Assembly: GCF_013283645.1 (NCBI RefSeq)
Contig: NZ_JABEKV010000002.1
Location: 317,798 to 381,797 of the forward strand
Direction: 5' to 3'
Length of the DNA: 64,000 nt
DNA from: Sinorhizobium psoraleae
GTDB taxonomy: Bacteria; Pseudomonadota; Alphaproteobacteria; Rhizobiales; Rhizobiaceae
The notes below the pieces were generated by a model. It was not told the DNA's origin. It did not search any database and saw nothing but the letters and a program-made list of their open reading frames with translations. Shown here one piece after another: positions 7,568 to 17,287 of the stretch. Positions within the stretch are counted from its first letter, which is position 1. Each line of letters starts with the position of its first letter. Made by a program: the position numbers and the translations under genes.

Positions 7568-10525
7568 TCACTCGGCAACAATGGATTGGAAGATCCCGCG
7601 AACCGCCTTGGAGAGGCTTCGAATATCCGCCTCGAGATGCTTCAGATCCGGGTAGTCCCCTGCCCCGCAAACGAGATCGACCAGGCCAGCGGGTGCATCC
7701 TTCGGATCGAAATCCCCGTCGATGCAGAGGCGCACGATCTGCGAGACTTCAGTAAAAAGCGTCAGCGCGTCGACGGCCACGTCCAGATCGTTGGCATTCA
7801 TCATGGATGCGCCCAGGCTCTTCAACGCCTCAAGGGTATGCGTTCCTGCCGGTGGCGGCGTCACCCCTTTTGCCGGAGCAATCAGCGCAAGATATTGCGC
7901 GATGAACTCGAGATCGACGAGACCGCCGGGGATGAGCTTGAAATCCCAAATGGCGTTCGGCGGCTTCTCCTTGTCGATCAGGTCGCGCATCTCCTCCACG
8001 TCCTTGCGGACCTTCTCGATCTTGCGCTTCTCAGAAAGGACCTCGCCGAAAATCGCTTCCGCCTCGCCGACCAGACTTTCATCACCGCAGATGCATCGCG
8101 CGCGTGTGAGCGCCAGATGCTCCCAGGTCCAGGCCTCCGCGCGCTGATATTTGGCAAAGGCGGTGATGCGCGTCGCGACGGGGCCCTTGTTGCCGGACGG
8201 TCGCAGCCGCATGTCGACATCGTAGAGAATACCTTCGGCAGTCGGCGCCGAGAGCGCGGCGATCAGTCGCTGCGTTACCCGGGTGAAATAGCGCACCGGG
8301 TCTAACGGCTTGGGGCCATCGGACTGCACCGCGTCGTCATCATAGTCATAGAGCAAGATGAGATCGACATCGGAGCCCGCCGTCAATTCGTGGCTGCCGA
8401 GCTTGCCCATGCCAACGATGGCGACTCGACCGCCCGGAAAGCGTCCATGCGCCGAGCGAACTTCCTCCAGCACCGCGTCGAGCGCCGCAGCGATGATGAG
8501 GTCAGCAAGATCGGTGAAGGCGCGCCCCGCCTGGATGCCGGAAATGGCGCCGGTCAAAAGCCTAATGCCGATCAGAAAACGCTGTTCGGCAGCGATGATA
8601 CGCAACCGGTCCAACACGTCCTCGTAGTGACGGCCACCGGCAACGAAATTTGCGATCCTCGGTGCCAGATATTCCCGTGTCGGCAGTTCCGCAAGCAGGC
8701 CCGGGTCCAGCATGCCGTCGAAAACATGGGGTCTGGCGGCGATGATGTCCGCCAGCCGCGGCGCCGATGACATGATGTTGACGATCAGAGAAAGGAGCCT
8801 GGGATTGTTGCCGAGCAACGAGAAGAGCTGGATGCCGGCGGGCAGTCCCGAGATGAAATGGTCAAAGCGAAGCAGCGCTTCGTCCGCGCGACGGCTCTCC
8901 CCGAATACCCGCAGGAGTTCTGGCGTCAGCTCGGTCAGACGCTCGCGCGCCTCCACCGACTGCGTCGCCCGATAGCGCCCGTAGTGCCAGGTGCGAATTG
9001 TCCGGGCTATATCGGACGGGCGTTGAAAGCCAAGCTTCTTCAAGGTCTCGAGCGTGTCCGGATCGTCCTGTTGTCCGGTGAAGACCAGATTTCCGGTCTC
9101 GGTCGAGAGCTTTGCCTCCTGCTCGAAAAGCTGCGCATAGCGCCGCTCGACCGTACGCAGCACGCGGGAAAGCTCCGTAGAAAAGGAGGCGGTGTCCTCG
9201 AAGCCGAGCATGTAGGCGATCCGCTTGAGCTCTGCCTCCGTCTCCGGCAGGACGTGCGTCTGTTCATCGCGCACCATCTGGATCCGGTGCTCGACGTCGC
9301 GCAGGAACCAGTAGGCATCGATAAGCTCGTCGGCGGTCGACTGATCGATCCATCCTGCCTTCACGAGCGCGCGCAGCATCGGCTCCGTTGCGCGCAGCCT
9401 AAGCTCTGGCATGCGGCCGCCGGCGATCAGTTGCTGCGTCTGGACGAAAAACTCGATCTCGCGGATGCCGCCGCGACCGAGCTTGATATTGTGTCCCTTC
9501 ACGGCGATTTCGCCATGTCCCTTGTGCGCGTGGATCTGCCGTTTGATCGAATGAATGTCGGCGATTGCCGCGTAGTCGAGGTACTTGCGGAAAACGAAGG
9601 GCGTCAGCTCCTTCAGGAAACGCTCGCCAGCCTCCAGGTCGCCAGCCACCGGCCGCGCCTTGATGAAGGCGGCGCGCTCCCAGTTCTGTCCCCTGCTCTC
9701 GTAATAGAGCATCGCTGCCTCGATCGGGATCGCAAGCGGAGTCGACCCCGGATCGGGGCGCAGACGCAGGTCCGTGCGGAAGACATAACCGTCGCCGGTC
9801 CGTTCCTGCAGGATGCGGATCAGACGCCTGAGCAGACGCGCGAAAACATCGGACGCGTCGTCGCGGTCGATGATGATGCAGGACTGCGGATCGTAGAAGA
9901 TGACGAGGTCGATGTCGGAGGAATAGTTGAGTTCGCAAGCACCGAGTTTGCCCATCCCGAGAGCGACGACCCCGGAACCGATGCTCGGCGCCGACGGATC
10001 CTTCAACCTGAGCTTGCCGCCTTCATGCGCGCCAAGGAGCAGGTGATCGATCGCGGCCGCGACCGCGGCAGCGGCGAAATCGCTCAGCCAACGCGTCGTT
10101 TCCCGGCCGTCGAAGAGCCGAGATAGATCCGCCAGAGCGACGGCAAAGGCAACTTCCCGTTTTGCCTTTCGCAGCCTGGACATGATCTCCGCGTCGGGCA
10201 GTGCGGCCGCTTCCGGCTCCGGCCGCCATGCGGACCGGGCCGCCTCGATCCGGCGCTTGAGGAACTCGCACAAAGGCGTGGTGAGCAGATTCTCGAGGAT
10301 TGCTGGATTGCTGCCTGTCGTATCCCGCAGAAACGGCGAGAGCGCGAGGGCCGAGACGACAAAGTCCTTGATCGGTGTGCTCGAGGCCAGAAGGTCCGCG
10401 ATGCGAGCGTGCCCCTTGCCCACGTCCTTCAAAACGGACAGAGCGGCCTTCGCATCCGCCTGGCTCGTCGGACGGATTGAAACCACTTCGATATCGGACA
10501 GACGCCGCTCATCTGCTTCCAGCAT
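7568..10525 (-). CDS. glnE: Bifunctional glutamine synthetase adenylyltransferase/deadenylyltransferase
   Basis: The product is about 985 residues, the full GlnE length. It adds or removes AMP on glutamine synthetase in response to PII signalling and so sets ammonia assimilation. Two GlnE/nucleotidyltransferase repeats are visible. One has GMGKLGACELNYSSDIDLVI and the other GMGKLGSHELTAGSDVDLIL, each with the G-S-D-x-D type metal site. Helical GlnD-UR-like segments follow both domains. The frame opens at a GTG at 10531, but an excellent Shine-Dalgarno (GGGAGGAA) sits correctly for the ATG at 10525. The neighbouring two-component pair ends 21 bases upstream on the same strand, so co-transcription is possible. 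Confidence 0.97.
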   Translation of the reverse strand: MLEADERRLSDIEVVSIRPTSQADAKAALSVLKDVGKGHARIADLLASSTPIKDFVVSALALSPFLRDTTGSNPAILENLLTTPLCEFLKRRIEAARSAWRPEPEAAALPDAEIMSRLRKAKREVAFAVALADLSRLFDGRETTRWLSDFAAAAVAAAIDHLLLGAHEGGKLRLKDPSAPSIGSGVVALGMGKLGACELNYSSDIDLVIFYDPQSCIIIDRDDASDVFARLLRRLIRILQERTGDGYVFRTDLRLRPDPGSTPLAIPIEAAMLYYESRGQNWERAAFIKARPVAGDLEAGERFLKELTPFVFRKYLDYAAIADIHSIKRQIHAHKGHGEIAVKGHNIKLGRGGIREIEFFVQTQQLIAGGRMPELRLRATEPMLRALVKAGWIDQSTADELIDAYWFLRDVEHRIQMVRDEQTHVLPETEAELKRIAYMLGFEDTASFSTELSRVLRTVERRYAQLFEQEAKLSTETGNLVFTGQQDDPDTLETLKKLGFQRPSDIARTIRTWHYGRYRATQSVEARERLTELTPELLRVFGESRRADEALLRFDHFISGLPAGIQLFSLLGNNPRLLSLIVNIMSSAPRLADIIAARPHVFDGMLDPGLLAELPTREYLAPRIANFVAGGRHYEDVLDRLRIIAAEQRFLIGIRLLTGAISGIQAGRAFTDLADLIIAAALDAVLEEVRSAHGRFPGGRVAIVGMGKLGSHELTAGSDVDLILLYDYDDDAVQSDGPKPLDPVRYFTRVTQRLIAALSAPTAEGILYDVDMRLRPSGNKGPVATRITAFAKYQRAEAWTWEHLALTRARCICGDESLVGEAEAIFGEVLSEKRKIEKVRKDVEEMRDLIDKEKPPNAIWDFKLIPGGLVDLEFIAQYLALIAPAKGVTPPPAGTHTLEALKSLGASMMNANDLDVAVDALTLFTEVSQIVRLCIDGDFDPKDAPAGLVDLVCGAGDYPDLKHLEADIRSLSKAVRGIFQSIVAE

Positions 10526-10551
10526 CGGCACTTCCTCCCAATCTCGGTCTA

Positions 10552-11958
10552 TCAGGTCGCACGAGCCGGGAAAACCATGCGGACGGTCAGTCCCTTGCCA
10601 TCTTTGCGGTCCGGTTCGGTCGCAGTAAGCGTGAGGGATCCGCGATGCATCTCCATCACTGCCTCGACAAGGGAGAGGCCGAGGCCCGTCCCCGGTTTCG
10701 AGCGGCTTTCATCCAGGCGGACAAAACGCTTCAGCACTTCGCGGTACATGTCTTCCGGGATGCCGGGACCATGATCGGCGACGGTCACCACCGCCTCGTT
10801 TCCGCTCTTCGTCATCGCCACCCGGATCAGAGGATTGGTCGATCCCTCGGCATATTTGATCGCATTGTCCATCAGGTTTCCGAGTGCCTGGCCAATCAGT
10901 TCGCGATTTCCGGAGATCACGACGCCCGGGAGGATATCCGCTTCGACCTTCAATGCCTTGTCCTCGGCCGCCGGTTCGTAAAGCTCGACGCAATCGGCAA
11001 CGATCCGGGACAAATCGACGTCGCTCATTTCCGCGGCAGCGGAACCGGCCTCGACACGGGAAATCATCAGCAGCGCATTGAACGTGCGGATCAACTGATC
11101 CGACTCCGCAATGATTTCCTCCAGAGCGCCAGTTTGGCTTCCGTCCTCCTTGCCGGAGAGTGCCGCTTCGGCCTTGTTGCGCAGACGCGTCAACGGCGTC
11201 TTTAGGTCGTGGGCGATGTTGTCGGAAACCTGTCTCAGCCCCTCGTCGAGCTTCTCGATCCGCCCGAGCATCGCGTTGAGCGATTCCGAAAGCCGGTCGA
11301 ATTCGTCTCCCGACCCGCTTGTCGGCAGGCGCTGCGAAAGGTCGCCCGCCATGATTTTCGTGCTGGCCTCGGACATGCGGTCGATGCGCTTCAAGGCATT
11401 GCGACCGATGACGAACCATATGATGAGCGCACCGAGCCCCATCACTCCAAGCGCAACGACCAACGCCTGACGCACGAGCATGCGGAACTTTTCCGGTTCC
11501 TGGAGGTCGTGACCGACGAGAATCCTCAAGCCATTGTCGAGCAGCAGAACCTGGGCCAGCGCCACGTGACTTTCCTCGCGGCTTTCATCGGTGAACCGCC
11601 GGTAGCGGAACGGCTCAGATTTCCAGCCTTCATCGTCAAGCAGGCCCGGCTGCAGGCCGGCGACGTTGCCCGCGAGGATTTCGCCGCTCGGCCCGGCGAT
11701 GACATAGAGATTGGCACCCGGCTGGCGCGCCCGCCGTTCGAGCGAGCGAAGCAGGCCGCTCATGCCGGCGCGCTCGTAGACGGCTTCGATCTGGCTCACT
11801 TCGGTCGTAATTGCGTCGCGCGTCTGCTGCTGCAGCAGGCGTTCGGACATGCCTGTCACGTAAAAGACGAGAAAGATCGCACAGAGGGAAAAGAGAACAA
11901 GATAAAGTGCGGAGAGCCGGACCGCCGTCGTCCTTAACAGAACCCTGAGTTTGCTCAT
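10552..11958 (-). CDS. HAMP-containing sensor histidine kinase
   Basis: The 468-residue protein has membrane helices at about 13-36 and 163-185 around a periplasmic domain of about 125 residues, then a HAMP linker (186-238). The DHp H-box is NIAHDLKTPLTRLR with His250, and the HATPase domain shows NLMDNAIKYA and GTGLGLSLVEAV. Its start ATG overlaps the TGA of the upstream response regulator gene (ATGA at 11955-11958), so the two are translationally coupled and form a cognate pair. The gene lies between glnE and degP. A link to envelope stress is only suggested by the degP neighbour. Confidence 0.93.
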   Translation of the reverse strand: MSKLRVLLRTTAVRLSALYLVLFSLCAIFLVFYVTGMSERLLQQQTRDAITTEVSQIEAVYERAGMSGLLRSLERRARQPGANLYVIAGPSGEILAGNVAGLQPGLLDDEGWKSEPFRYRRFTDESREESHVALAQVLLLDNGLRILVGHDLQEPEKFRMLVRQALVVALGVMGLGALIIWFVIGRNALKRIDRMSEASTKIMAGDLSQRLPTSGSGDEFDRLSESLNAMLGRIEKLDEGLRQVSDNIAHDLKTPLTRLRNKAEAALSGKEDGSQTGALEEIIAESDQLIRTFNALLMISRVEAGSAAAEMSDVDLSRIVADCVELYEPAAEDKALKVEADILPGVVISGNRELIGQALGNLMDNAIKYAEGSTNPLIRVAMTKSGNEAVVTVADHGPGIPEDMYREVLKRFVRLDESRSKPGTGLGLSLVEAVMEMHRGSLTLTATEPDRKDGKGLTVRMVFPARAT

Positions 11959-12641
11959 GTCTCGGTCCGGTCGTCCTTGATCATGTAGCCGGCGCCACGC
12001 ACCGTCCGCAGTAACGGCGTGTCGAAGTCCTTTTCGATTTTCGAGCGCAGGCGCGAGACATGCACGTCAATAACGTTGGTTTGCGGGTCGAAATGGTAAT
12101 CCCACACGTTTTCTAGCAGCATCGTCCTCGTCACGACCTGACCCGCATTCTTCATGAGGTATTCGAGCAGTCGGAATTCGCGCGGTTGCAACGGGATTTC
12201 CTTGCCTTGCCGCCGAACCGAATGGGCGAGCCGGTCGAGTTCGAGGTCGCCGACGCGGTAGACCATATCCTGTTCGGGCGCGCCCTTGCGGCGACCGAGC
12301 ACCTCGACACGCGCCAGAAGCTCGTTGAACGCGTAGGGCTTCGGAAGATAGTCGTCGCCGCCGGCGCGCAGGCCAGTGACGCGGTCGTCCACCTGGCCGA
12401 GCGCCGAGAGAATGAGCACGGGCGTGTGGATATCACGGCGCCTCAGTTCGCTGATCAACGACAAGCCGTCGCGACGCGGCAGCATCCGATCGACCACCAG
12501 CACGTCATAGGCATTCTCGCTTGCCATGAACAGACCGCTTTCGCCATCGCTGGCATGGTCGGAAACGATGCCGGCCTCGCGAAAAGCCTTTGCCAGATAA
12601 GCAGCGGCCTCAAGGTCGTCTTCAACGATCAGAATCTTCAT
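11955..12641 (-). CDS. OmpR/PhoB-family response regulator
   Basis: The 228-residue product has a receiver domain with acidic residues at 8-9, phospho-acceptor Asp51 and the conserved Lys near residue 100. A winged-helix DNA-binding domain follows (VITRTMLLENVWDYHFDP-like recognition region, VDVHVSRLRSKI). ATG at 12641 gives the normal MKILIVEDD start; an upstream in-frame start at 12653 is less likely. It is the partner of the overlapping histidine kinase. It follows degP on the same strand after a 314-base gap with a terminator, so it likely has its own promoter. Confidence 0.94.
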   Translation of the reverse strand: MKILIVEDDLEAAAYLAKAFREAGIVSDHASDGESGLFMASENAYDVLVVDRMLPRRDGLSLISELRRRDIHTPVLILSALGQVDDRVTGLRAGGDDYLPKPYAFNELLARVEVLGRRKGAPEQDMVYRVGDLELDRLAHSVRRQGKEIPLQPREFRLLEYLMKNAGQVVTRTMLLENVWDYHFDPQTNVIDVHVSRLRSKIEKDFDTPLLRTVRGAGYMIKDDRTET

Positions 12642-12697
12642 GCGCGTGACCATAGTCCCGGATCCCTATCTGTCTCAACCGGTTTCGGTTCCGACAC

Positions 12698-12784
12698 CTC
12701 CAGCGCCGCGTCTCTGATGGGACGCGCAAAGGTCGCTGCAGCATTTTGAATTGCTACATGATTTCGATCGAAGCCGTCATGCAG
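12698..12784 (+). repeat. RIME-like palindromic repeat, copy 2 (diverged)
   Basis: This copy keeps the CTCCAGCGCCGCGTCTC start, the AAAGGTCGCTGCAGCA junction and the final CATGCAG. The second arm is shortened and diverged (GATTTCGATCGAAGCCGTC in place of the usual ATCGG-CTCCGAT hairpin). It lies between the degP terminator and the response regulator start. Confidence 0.7.
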
Positions 12785-12822
12785 CAGCGTCGTAGCAACC
12801 ATCGCTTCGGCCCGAATGAAAA

Positions 12823-12853
12823 GCGCCGCGATATCACTCGGATGTCGCGGCGC
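12823..12853 (-). terminator. Rho-independent terminator of degP
   Basis: GCGCCGCGA (12823-12831) pairs perfectly with TCGCGGCGC (12845-12853). On the minus strand the stem is followed by TTTTC, which fits a terminator for degP, whose stop codon is about 100 bases upstream. A further inverted repeat, CGATCCATTC (12883-12892) with GAATGGATCG (12907-12916), lies between the stop and this terminator. The rest of the 12642-12955 gap is RIME-like copy 2. Confidence 0.75.
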
Positions 12854-12955
12854 CTTTGGATCATGGTGATTGCGGATTGTGTCGATCCATTCACCTCGAT
12901 CAATCAGAATGGATCGGAGCGGGCGACCCACTCCAATCCTTCGAGAGTCGCGACA

Positions 12956-14515
12956 TCAGCCCTGATCGATCGGAAGCGCGACAAAGCGGCTGCCGTCCTG
13001 GGTTTCGATCTGGAAGAGCGCCTTGGTCCGCCCATCCTTCTTGGCATTGTTCATCACCTTGACGATGTCGTCCGCCGACTTCACTTCCTGATTGTTGACG
13101 GTGACGATCTTCTCACCTTCCTTGAGGCCACGGTCGCCGGCGTCGGAGTCCGGATCGACGGAAGCGATCGTCACGCCTGTGCCGTCCTCGGAAGGCGTCA
13201 CCGTCACGCCGAGACCGGCAAGCGCTTCATCACTGGCTGTCGGTCCCTGCTCGGACCGCTCGTCCTTCGGCTGCACGGCGTCGCTGGTGTCGCTCGGCAG
13301 ATTGCCGATTTCGAGCTTCACGCTTTCAGACTTACCATTGCGCCACAGGGTCAGGTCGGCAGAAGAGCCCGGACGCAGTGCTGCAACCTTGCGGGCGAGA
13401 TCGCGCGGATCCTTGATCGGCTCACCGTTCAGTGCCGTCACCACATCGCCCTTCTTGATCCCGGCCTTTTCTCCCGGAGAACCGGCCTGCGGTTCGACGA
13501 CCAGAGCGCCGCTTGCCTCGGAGAGGCCGAGCGAATCAGCGATGTCCTTCGTCACGGGCTGGATCTGAACGCCAAGCCAGCCGCGCGAGACGGTGCCGTC
13601 CTTGATCAGATCGTCGACGACGTCCTTGGCAACCGATGCGGGGATCGCGAAGGCGATGCCGACGTTGCCGCCTGCCGGGGCCAGGATCGCGGTGTTGATG
13701 CCGACGACCTCACCCGAAAGATTGAACGTCGGGCCACCGGAGTTGCCGCGGTTCACGGCGGCATCGACCTGCAGGTAATCGTCGTAGGGGCCGGAGCCGA
13801 TGTCGCGGCCGCGAGCCGAGACGATGCCGGCCGTCACCGTTCCGCCGAGGCCGAAGGGGTTACCGACCGCGACGACCCAATCGCCGACACGCACCCTGCT
13901 GTCGTCCGCAAAGGTCACATAGGTGAACTTCCTGTTGTCGTCGACCTTGAGCACCGCGAGATCGGTGCGGCTGTCCTTACCGACCAGCTTGGCATCGAGC
14001 TCCGTGCCATCGTTCAGGATGACCGTGAAGGCGGAGCCATCGGAAACGACGTGGTTGTTCGTGACGAGATAGCCATCTTCGGTGATGAAGAAGCCGGAGC
14101 CCTGGGCGCGCGGACGGAGGCGACCCTCGGCGCGCGGACCACGACGACGGTCTGCACGGTCATCGCCGCCATCGCCACGCGGGCCGCCGAATTCACGGAA
14201 GAAGCGCTTCAGCGGATGATCGTCGGGCAGATCCTCGAAGCCGCGACCGCCGAAGTCGAAGCTGAAGTTGCCGGCCTGTTCGTCGGAAGTGTTCACGCGC
14301 GACTGGACGCGCACGGAAACGACGGCCGGTGAAACCGCATCGACGACGTTTGCGAAGCTCGGGACCGCTGGAGCTTCCGTCTTCACCGCTTCGGCGAAGG
14401 TCTGCGAAATCTCAGTCGGCAGGCCGCTGGTCAGCAGGACGGCCGCGAGACCGGCGACCGTGGAGGTCTTCAGGACCGTCTTCAGGGATGGACGCAGAGT
14501 TTTGATCTTGGACAT
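12956..14515 (-). CDS. degP: DegP/HtrA-type periplasmic serine endoprotease
   Basis: The 519-residue product has an N-terminal signal segment (about residues 12-40), a trypsin-like domain with triad His155, Asp185 and Ser259 (GNSGG), and two PDZ domains (about 290-385 and 410-510). This is the DegP/Do layout: it degrades or refolds damaged periplasmic proteins. An insert of arginine, glycine and aspartate (about 112-137) lies before the catalytic core, in the LA-loop region. ATG at 14515 gives MSKIKTLRPS; upstream in-frame codons look non-coding. The gene follows cycHJKL on the same strand after 331 bases, the order I recall for degP1 in S. meliloti. Confidence 0.95.
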   Translation of the reverse strand: MSKIKTLRPSLKTVLKTSTVAGLAAVLLTSGLPTEISQTFAEAVKTEAPAVPSFANVVDAVSPAVVSVRVQSRVNTSDEQAGNFSFDFGGRGFEDLPDDHPLKRFFREFGGPRGDGGDDRADRRRGPRAEGRLRPRAQGSGFFITEDGYLVTNNHVVSDGSAFTVILNDGTELDAKLVGKDSRTDLAVLKVDDNRKFTYVTFADDSRVRVGDWVVAVGNPFGLGGTVTAGIVSARGRDIGSGPYDDYLQVDAAVNRGNSGGPTFNLSGEVVGINTAILAPAGGNVGIAFAIPASVAKDVVDDLIKDGTVSRGWLGVQIQPVTKDIADSLGLSEASGALVVEPQAGSPGEKAGIKKGDVVTALNGEPIKDPRDLARKVAALRPGSSADLTLWRNGKSESVKLEIGNLPSDTSDAVQPKDERSEQGPTASDEALAGLGVTVTPSEDGTGVTIASVDPDSDAGDRGLKEGEKIVTVNNQEVKSADDIVKVMNNAKKDGRTKALFQIETQDGSRFVALPIDQG

Positions 14516-14846
14516 TCGTTTTGCCTTCTCTCTTCCATGAAGCCCCCGCCAATAGGCAGAAGGCTTCGAAACCTTGACCACGAGCTTGTTCCGAACGTAT
14601 CGGCGTCTGGAACCGCTCGTCTGGCTGTGACTGGAGGAACAGCCGATGATGAAAGGTGTAACGGATGGGACCTTACTGAGTTCTGTCCGGCAGATGAATT
14701 TTTGGTAATGTTCGCGCGGAAGCGGAAGAGCGACTGATCAGCCCCATGCACATCCGTTGCGGAAGAGCGACTGATCAGCCCCATGCACATCCGTTGAACG
14801 TCTTGAATTACCGCGCGAGGTCAAATCGCGACATGGATCCGAGATC
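14516..14846. other. degP-cycL intergenic region
   Basis: The gap of 331 bases carries the degP promoter region. It contains a perfect 37-base tandem duplication at 14723-14796. A minus-strand GGAAC (14588-14592) followed 16-17 bases later by TTTC is only a partial match to an extracytoplasmic-sigma promoter. No gene is visible. Confidence 0.5.
14723..14796. repeat. Perfect 37-bp tandem duplication
   Basis: The 37-base unit beginning CGGAAGAGCGACTGATCAGC and ending CATCCGTTG occurs at 14723-14759 and again at 14760-14796 with no difference. It lies just downstream of cycL and upstream of degP. Identity of the copies suggests a recent event. Confidence 0.95.
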
Positions 14847-14856
14847 CTAGGATCTC
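14841..14856. repeat. 16-bp perfect palindrome over the cycL stop codon
   Basis: GAGATCCTAGGATCTC is a perfect palindrome whose centre is the TAG stop of cycL (14847-14849 on the minus strand). It could form a tight hairpin at the end of the cycHJKL message. It has no T run. Confidence 0.6.
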
Positions 14857-15302
14857 AGGAGCTTGTCCAGCTTTTCCTTTTCCTCGTCGGAAAGCGGCGC
14901 GCCGGGCGTCGTGGCGCTGCGGCGGCGCGCAGCCACGACAAGAGCAGCGCCTCCGCAAAGAAGCAGGATGACCGGCATGCCCCAGAGGATCAGGGTCTTT
15001 GCCTCGAAACGCGGCTTCAACAGGACGAAATCGCCGTAGCGGGAAACGACATAGGCAATCACGGCTTCGTCCGTGTCGCCATTCGCCAGCCGCTCGCGCA
15101 CCAGCACCCGTAGATCCTTGGCGAGTTCGGCATTGGAGTCGTCGATCGACTGGTTCTGGCAGACCATGCAGCGGAGCTTCGCCGAGATCGCCCGTGCGCG
15201 CGCCTCGAGCGCCGGGTCGGCAAGCACTTCGTCCGGATTGACAGCGAAGGCGGGCGCCAAGGAAGAGAGGCAAAGAAAAAGCGCGAGAAGCAGACGGATC
15301 AT
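14847..15302 (-). CDS. cycL: Cytochrome c maturation protein CycL (CcmH)
   Basis: The 151-residue product has a signal peptide ending near residue 20, the apocytochrome thiol-reducing motif LRCMVCQ with Cys45 and Cys48, and one C-terminal membrane helix (about 104-124). It acts on the periplasmic face of the inner membrane, reducing the apocytochrome c heme-binding cysteines and presenting them to the CycK heme lyase. Its ATG at 15302 overlaps the cycK stop (ATGA), so the longer upstream frame is not used. It is last in cycHJKL. Confidence 0.96.
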   Translation of the reverse strand: MIRLLLALFLCLSSLAPAFAVNPDEVLADPALEARARAISAKLRCMVCQNQSIDDSNAELAKDLRVLVRERLANGDTDEAVIAYVVSRYGDFVLLKPRFEAKTLILWGMPVILLLCGGAALVVAARRRSATTPGAPLSDEEKEKLDKLLRS

Positions 15303-17287
15303 TCGGCGGCTCCCAATGCAATCCGCGGGGCCCTCCTGGCGCGCGCCGGCGCGCCGACCCGCAAGCGGCGGTCGCTCAGGGACACGATGCCGCCAGCCAT
15401 CATGACCAGTGCCCCACCCCATATGCACAGAATCAACGGCTTCCACCAGATGCGCACGACGATCCCGCCATCAGTCATCGGATCGCCGAGGGAAACATAG
15501 AGCTGGCTGAGACCGAAGGTCCGAATTCCCGCTTCCGTCGTCGGCATCCGGCGTGCCGTATAAAGCCGCTTCGACGACCAGATTTCGGTTATCACGACAC
15601 CACCCCGGCTGACCGTGAAATGACCGGTTTCCTCGGTGTAGTTCGGTCCGCGACCCTGGCGTATGCCGTCAAACCGCAGGGCATAGCCGCCGGCGTCCAC
15701 CATCATTCCCGGCTTCATCTCGACGACTGTCTCCGTCTCGAAGGCGGTCACGGCGACGATGCCGATCAGCGTGACGCCGAGCCCCGCATGGGCAAGCGCC
15801 GTTCCGAAGGCAGAGCGCGGCAGGCCCGAAAGCCGCTTCCAGGCAACGTTGGCCGCCACTTTGCCGATACCCGAACGCAGGATCAGATCGGTAAGCGCGC
15901 CAGCGATCAGATAGGCGCCGAGCGCGATGCCGAAGAGGGCGAGTACAGGGCCGCCGTTCATCGCATAATAATAGACCGCACCGGCAAGAAGACCGACCGC
16001 AGCCGCAACGAACAAACGCTGGGCGACACCCGTGAGATCACCGCGCTTCCAGGCAAGCAGCGGGCCGAAGGGAACTGCAAAGAGCAGCGGCAGCATCAAC
16101 AGACCGAAGGTCATGTTGAAGAACGGTGCACCCACAGAGATCTTGTCTCCCGTCAGCGCCTCGAGCACCAGGGGATAGAGCGTGCCGGTGAGCACAGTCG
16201 CGGTCGCCGTCGTCAGGATCAGGTTGTTGAGAACGAGTGCACCTTCGCGCGAGATCGGCGCAAAGAGTCCACCGGACTTGAGGCGGGATGCCCGGAACGC
16301 AAAGAGCGAAAACGCGCCGCCGATGAAGAGGACGAGAATGGCGAGAATGAATATTCCGCGTGTCGGGTCGGTCGCGAAGGCATGGACCGACGTAAGCACA
16401 CCCGAGCGGACGAGGAAGGTACCGAGCAGCGACAGGGAAAAGGTCATGATCGCCAGCAGCACGGTCCAGATCTTCAGCGCCTCACGCTTCTCCATCACCA
16501 GTGCCGAGTGCAAGAGCGCCGTGCCCGCAAGCCACGGCATGAAGGAAGCGTTTTCGACCGGGTCCCAGAACCACCAACCGCCCCAGCCGAGCTCGTAATA
16601 GGCCCAGTAGGAGCCCATGGCGATGCCGGCGGTCAGGAAGGTCCAGGCGGCAAGGGTCCATGGCCGTACCCAGCGCGCCCATGCCGCATCGATGCGACCT
16701 TCGATCAGCGCCGCGATCGCAAAGGAAAAACAGACGGAAAAGCCGACATAGCCGAGGTAGAGCAAAGGCGGATGTATGGCGAGGCCGACGTCCTGAAGTA
16801 CCGGATTCAGGTCCTTGCCCTCTCCCGGCGCCGGAATGAGGCGGGCGAAGGGGTTGGACGTCAGCAGGACGAAGAGCGCAAAGGCAGCCGCGATCCAGGC
16901 CTGTACGGCAAGCACGGTCGCCTTCAACGTTTCCGGCAGGTTGCGGCCGAAAACCGCCACGAGGGCTGAAAAGAAGACGAGGATCAGCAGCCAGAGCAGC
17001 ATCGACCCCTCGTGGTTGCCCCACACGCCGGAGATCTTGTAGATCAAGGGCTTGAGCGAATGCGAATTCTCCCAGACGTTCCGCACCGAGAAATCGGAGG
17101 TCATGTAGGCGAAGGTCAGCACCGCGAAGGAAAAGGCAACGAGCAAGGCGCAGACGAGCGCAGCGCTAGACGCGAGTTCCATCAGTGCGCGGTCGCCACG
17201 CCGCGCTCCAACGATCGGCAGCATTGCCTGGATGAGCGCAGTCGCGAGCGCCAGCACCAGGGCATAATGTCCGAGTTCGATGATCAT
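15299..17287 (-). CDS. cycK: Cytochrome c heme lyase subunit CycK (CcmF)
   Basis: The 662-residue protein has about 15 membrane helices and the periplasmic WWD heme-handling segment ([18 protein letters not shown], about residues 227-244). This is the CcmF family signature. Conserved histidines in flanking loops would ligate heme. It attaches heme to apocytochrome c together with CycH and CycL. The ATG overlaps the cycJ stop and its TGA overlaps the cycL ATG, indicating a translationally coupled operon. Length agrees with the family (about 650). Confidence 0.97.
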   Translation of the reverse strand: MIIELGHYALVLALATALIQAMLPIVGARRGDRALMELASSAALVCALLVAFSFAVLTFAYMTSDFSVRNVWENSHSLKPLIYKISGVWGNHEGSMLLWLLILVFFSALVAVFGRNLPETLKATVLAVQAWIAAAFALFVLLTSNPFARLIPAPGEGKDLNPVLQDVGLAIHPPLLYLGYVGFSVCFSFAIAALIEGRIDAAWARWVRPWTLAAWTFLTAGIAMGSYWAYYELGWGGWWFWDPVENASFMPWLAGTALLHSALVMEKREALKIWTVLLAIMTFSLSLLGTFLVRSGVLTSVHAFATDPTRGIFILAILVLFIGGAFSLFAFRASRLKSGGLFAPISREGALVLNNLILTTATATVLTGTLYPLVLEALTGDKISVGAPFFNMTFGLLMLPLLFAVPFGPLLAWKRGDLTGVAQRLFVAAAVGLLAGAVYYYAMNGGPVLALFGIALGAYLIAGALTDLILRSGIGKVAANVAWKRLSGLPRSAFGTALAHAGLGVTLIGIVAVTAFETETVVEMKPGMMVDAGGYALRFDGIRQGRGPNYTEETGHFTVSRGGVVITEIWSSKRLYTARRMPTTEAGIRTFGLSQLYVSLGDPMTDGGIVVRIWWKPLILCIWGGALVMMAGGIVSLSDRRLRVGAPARARRAPRIALGAAE

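Noticed and set aside
14588-14592. GGAAC upstream of degP as an extracytoplasmic-sigma promoter
   Set aside because: The -10 position reads TTTC or TTCG rather than CGTT at 16-17 bases, so the match is incomplete.
15620-16969. 449-residue plus-strand frame across cycK
   Set aside because: Antisense shadow of the CcmF-type gene.
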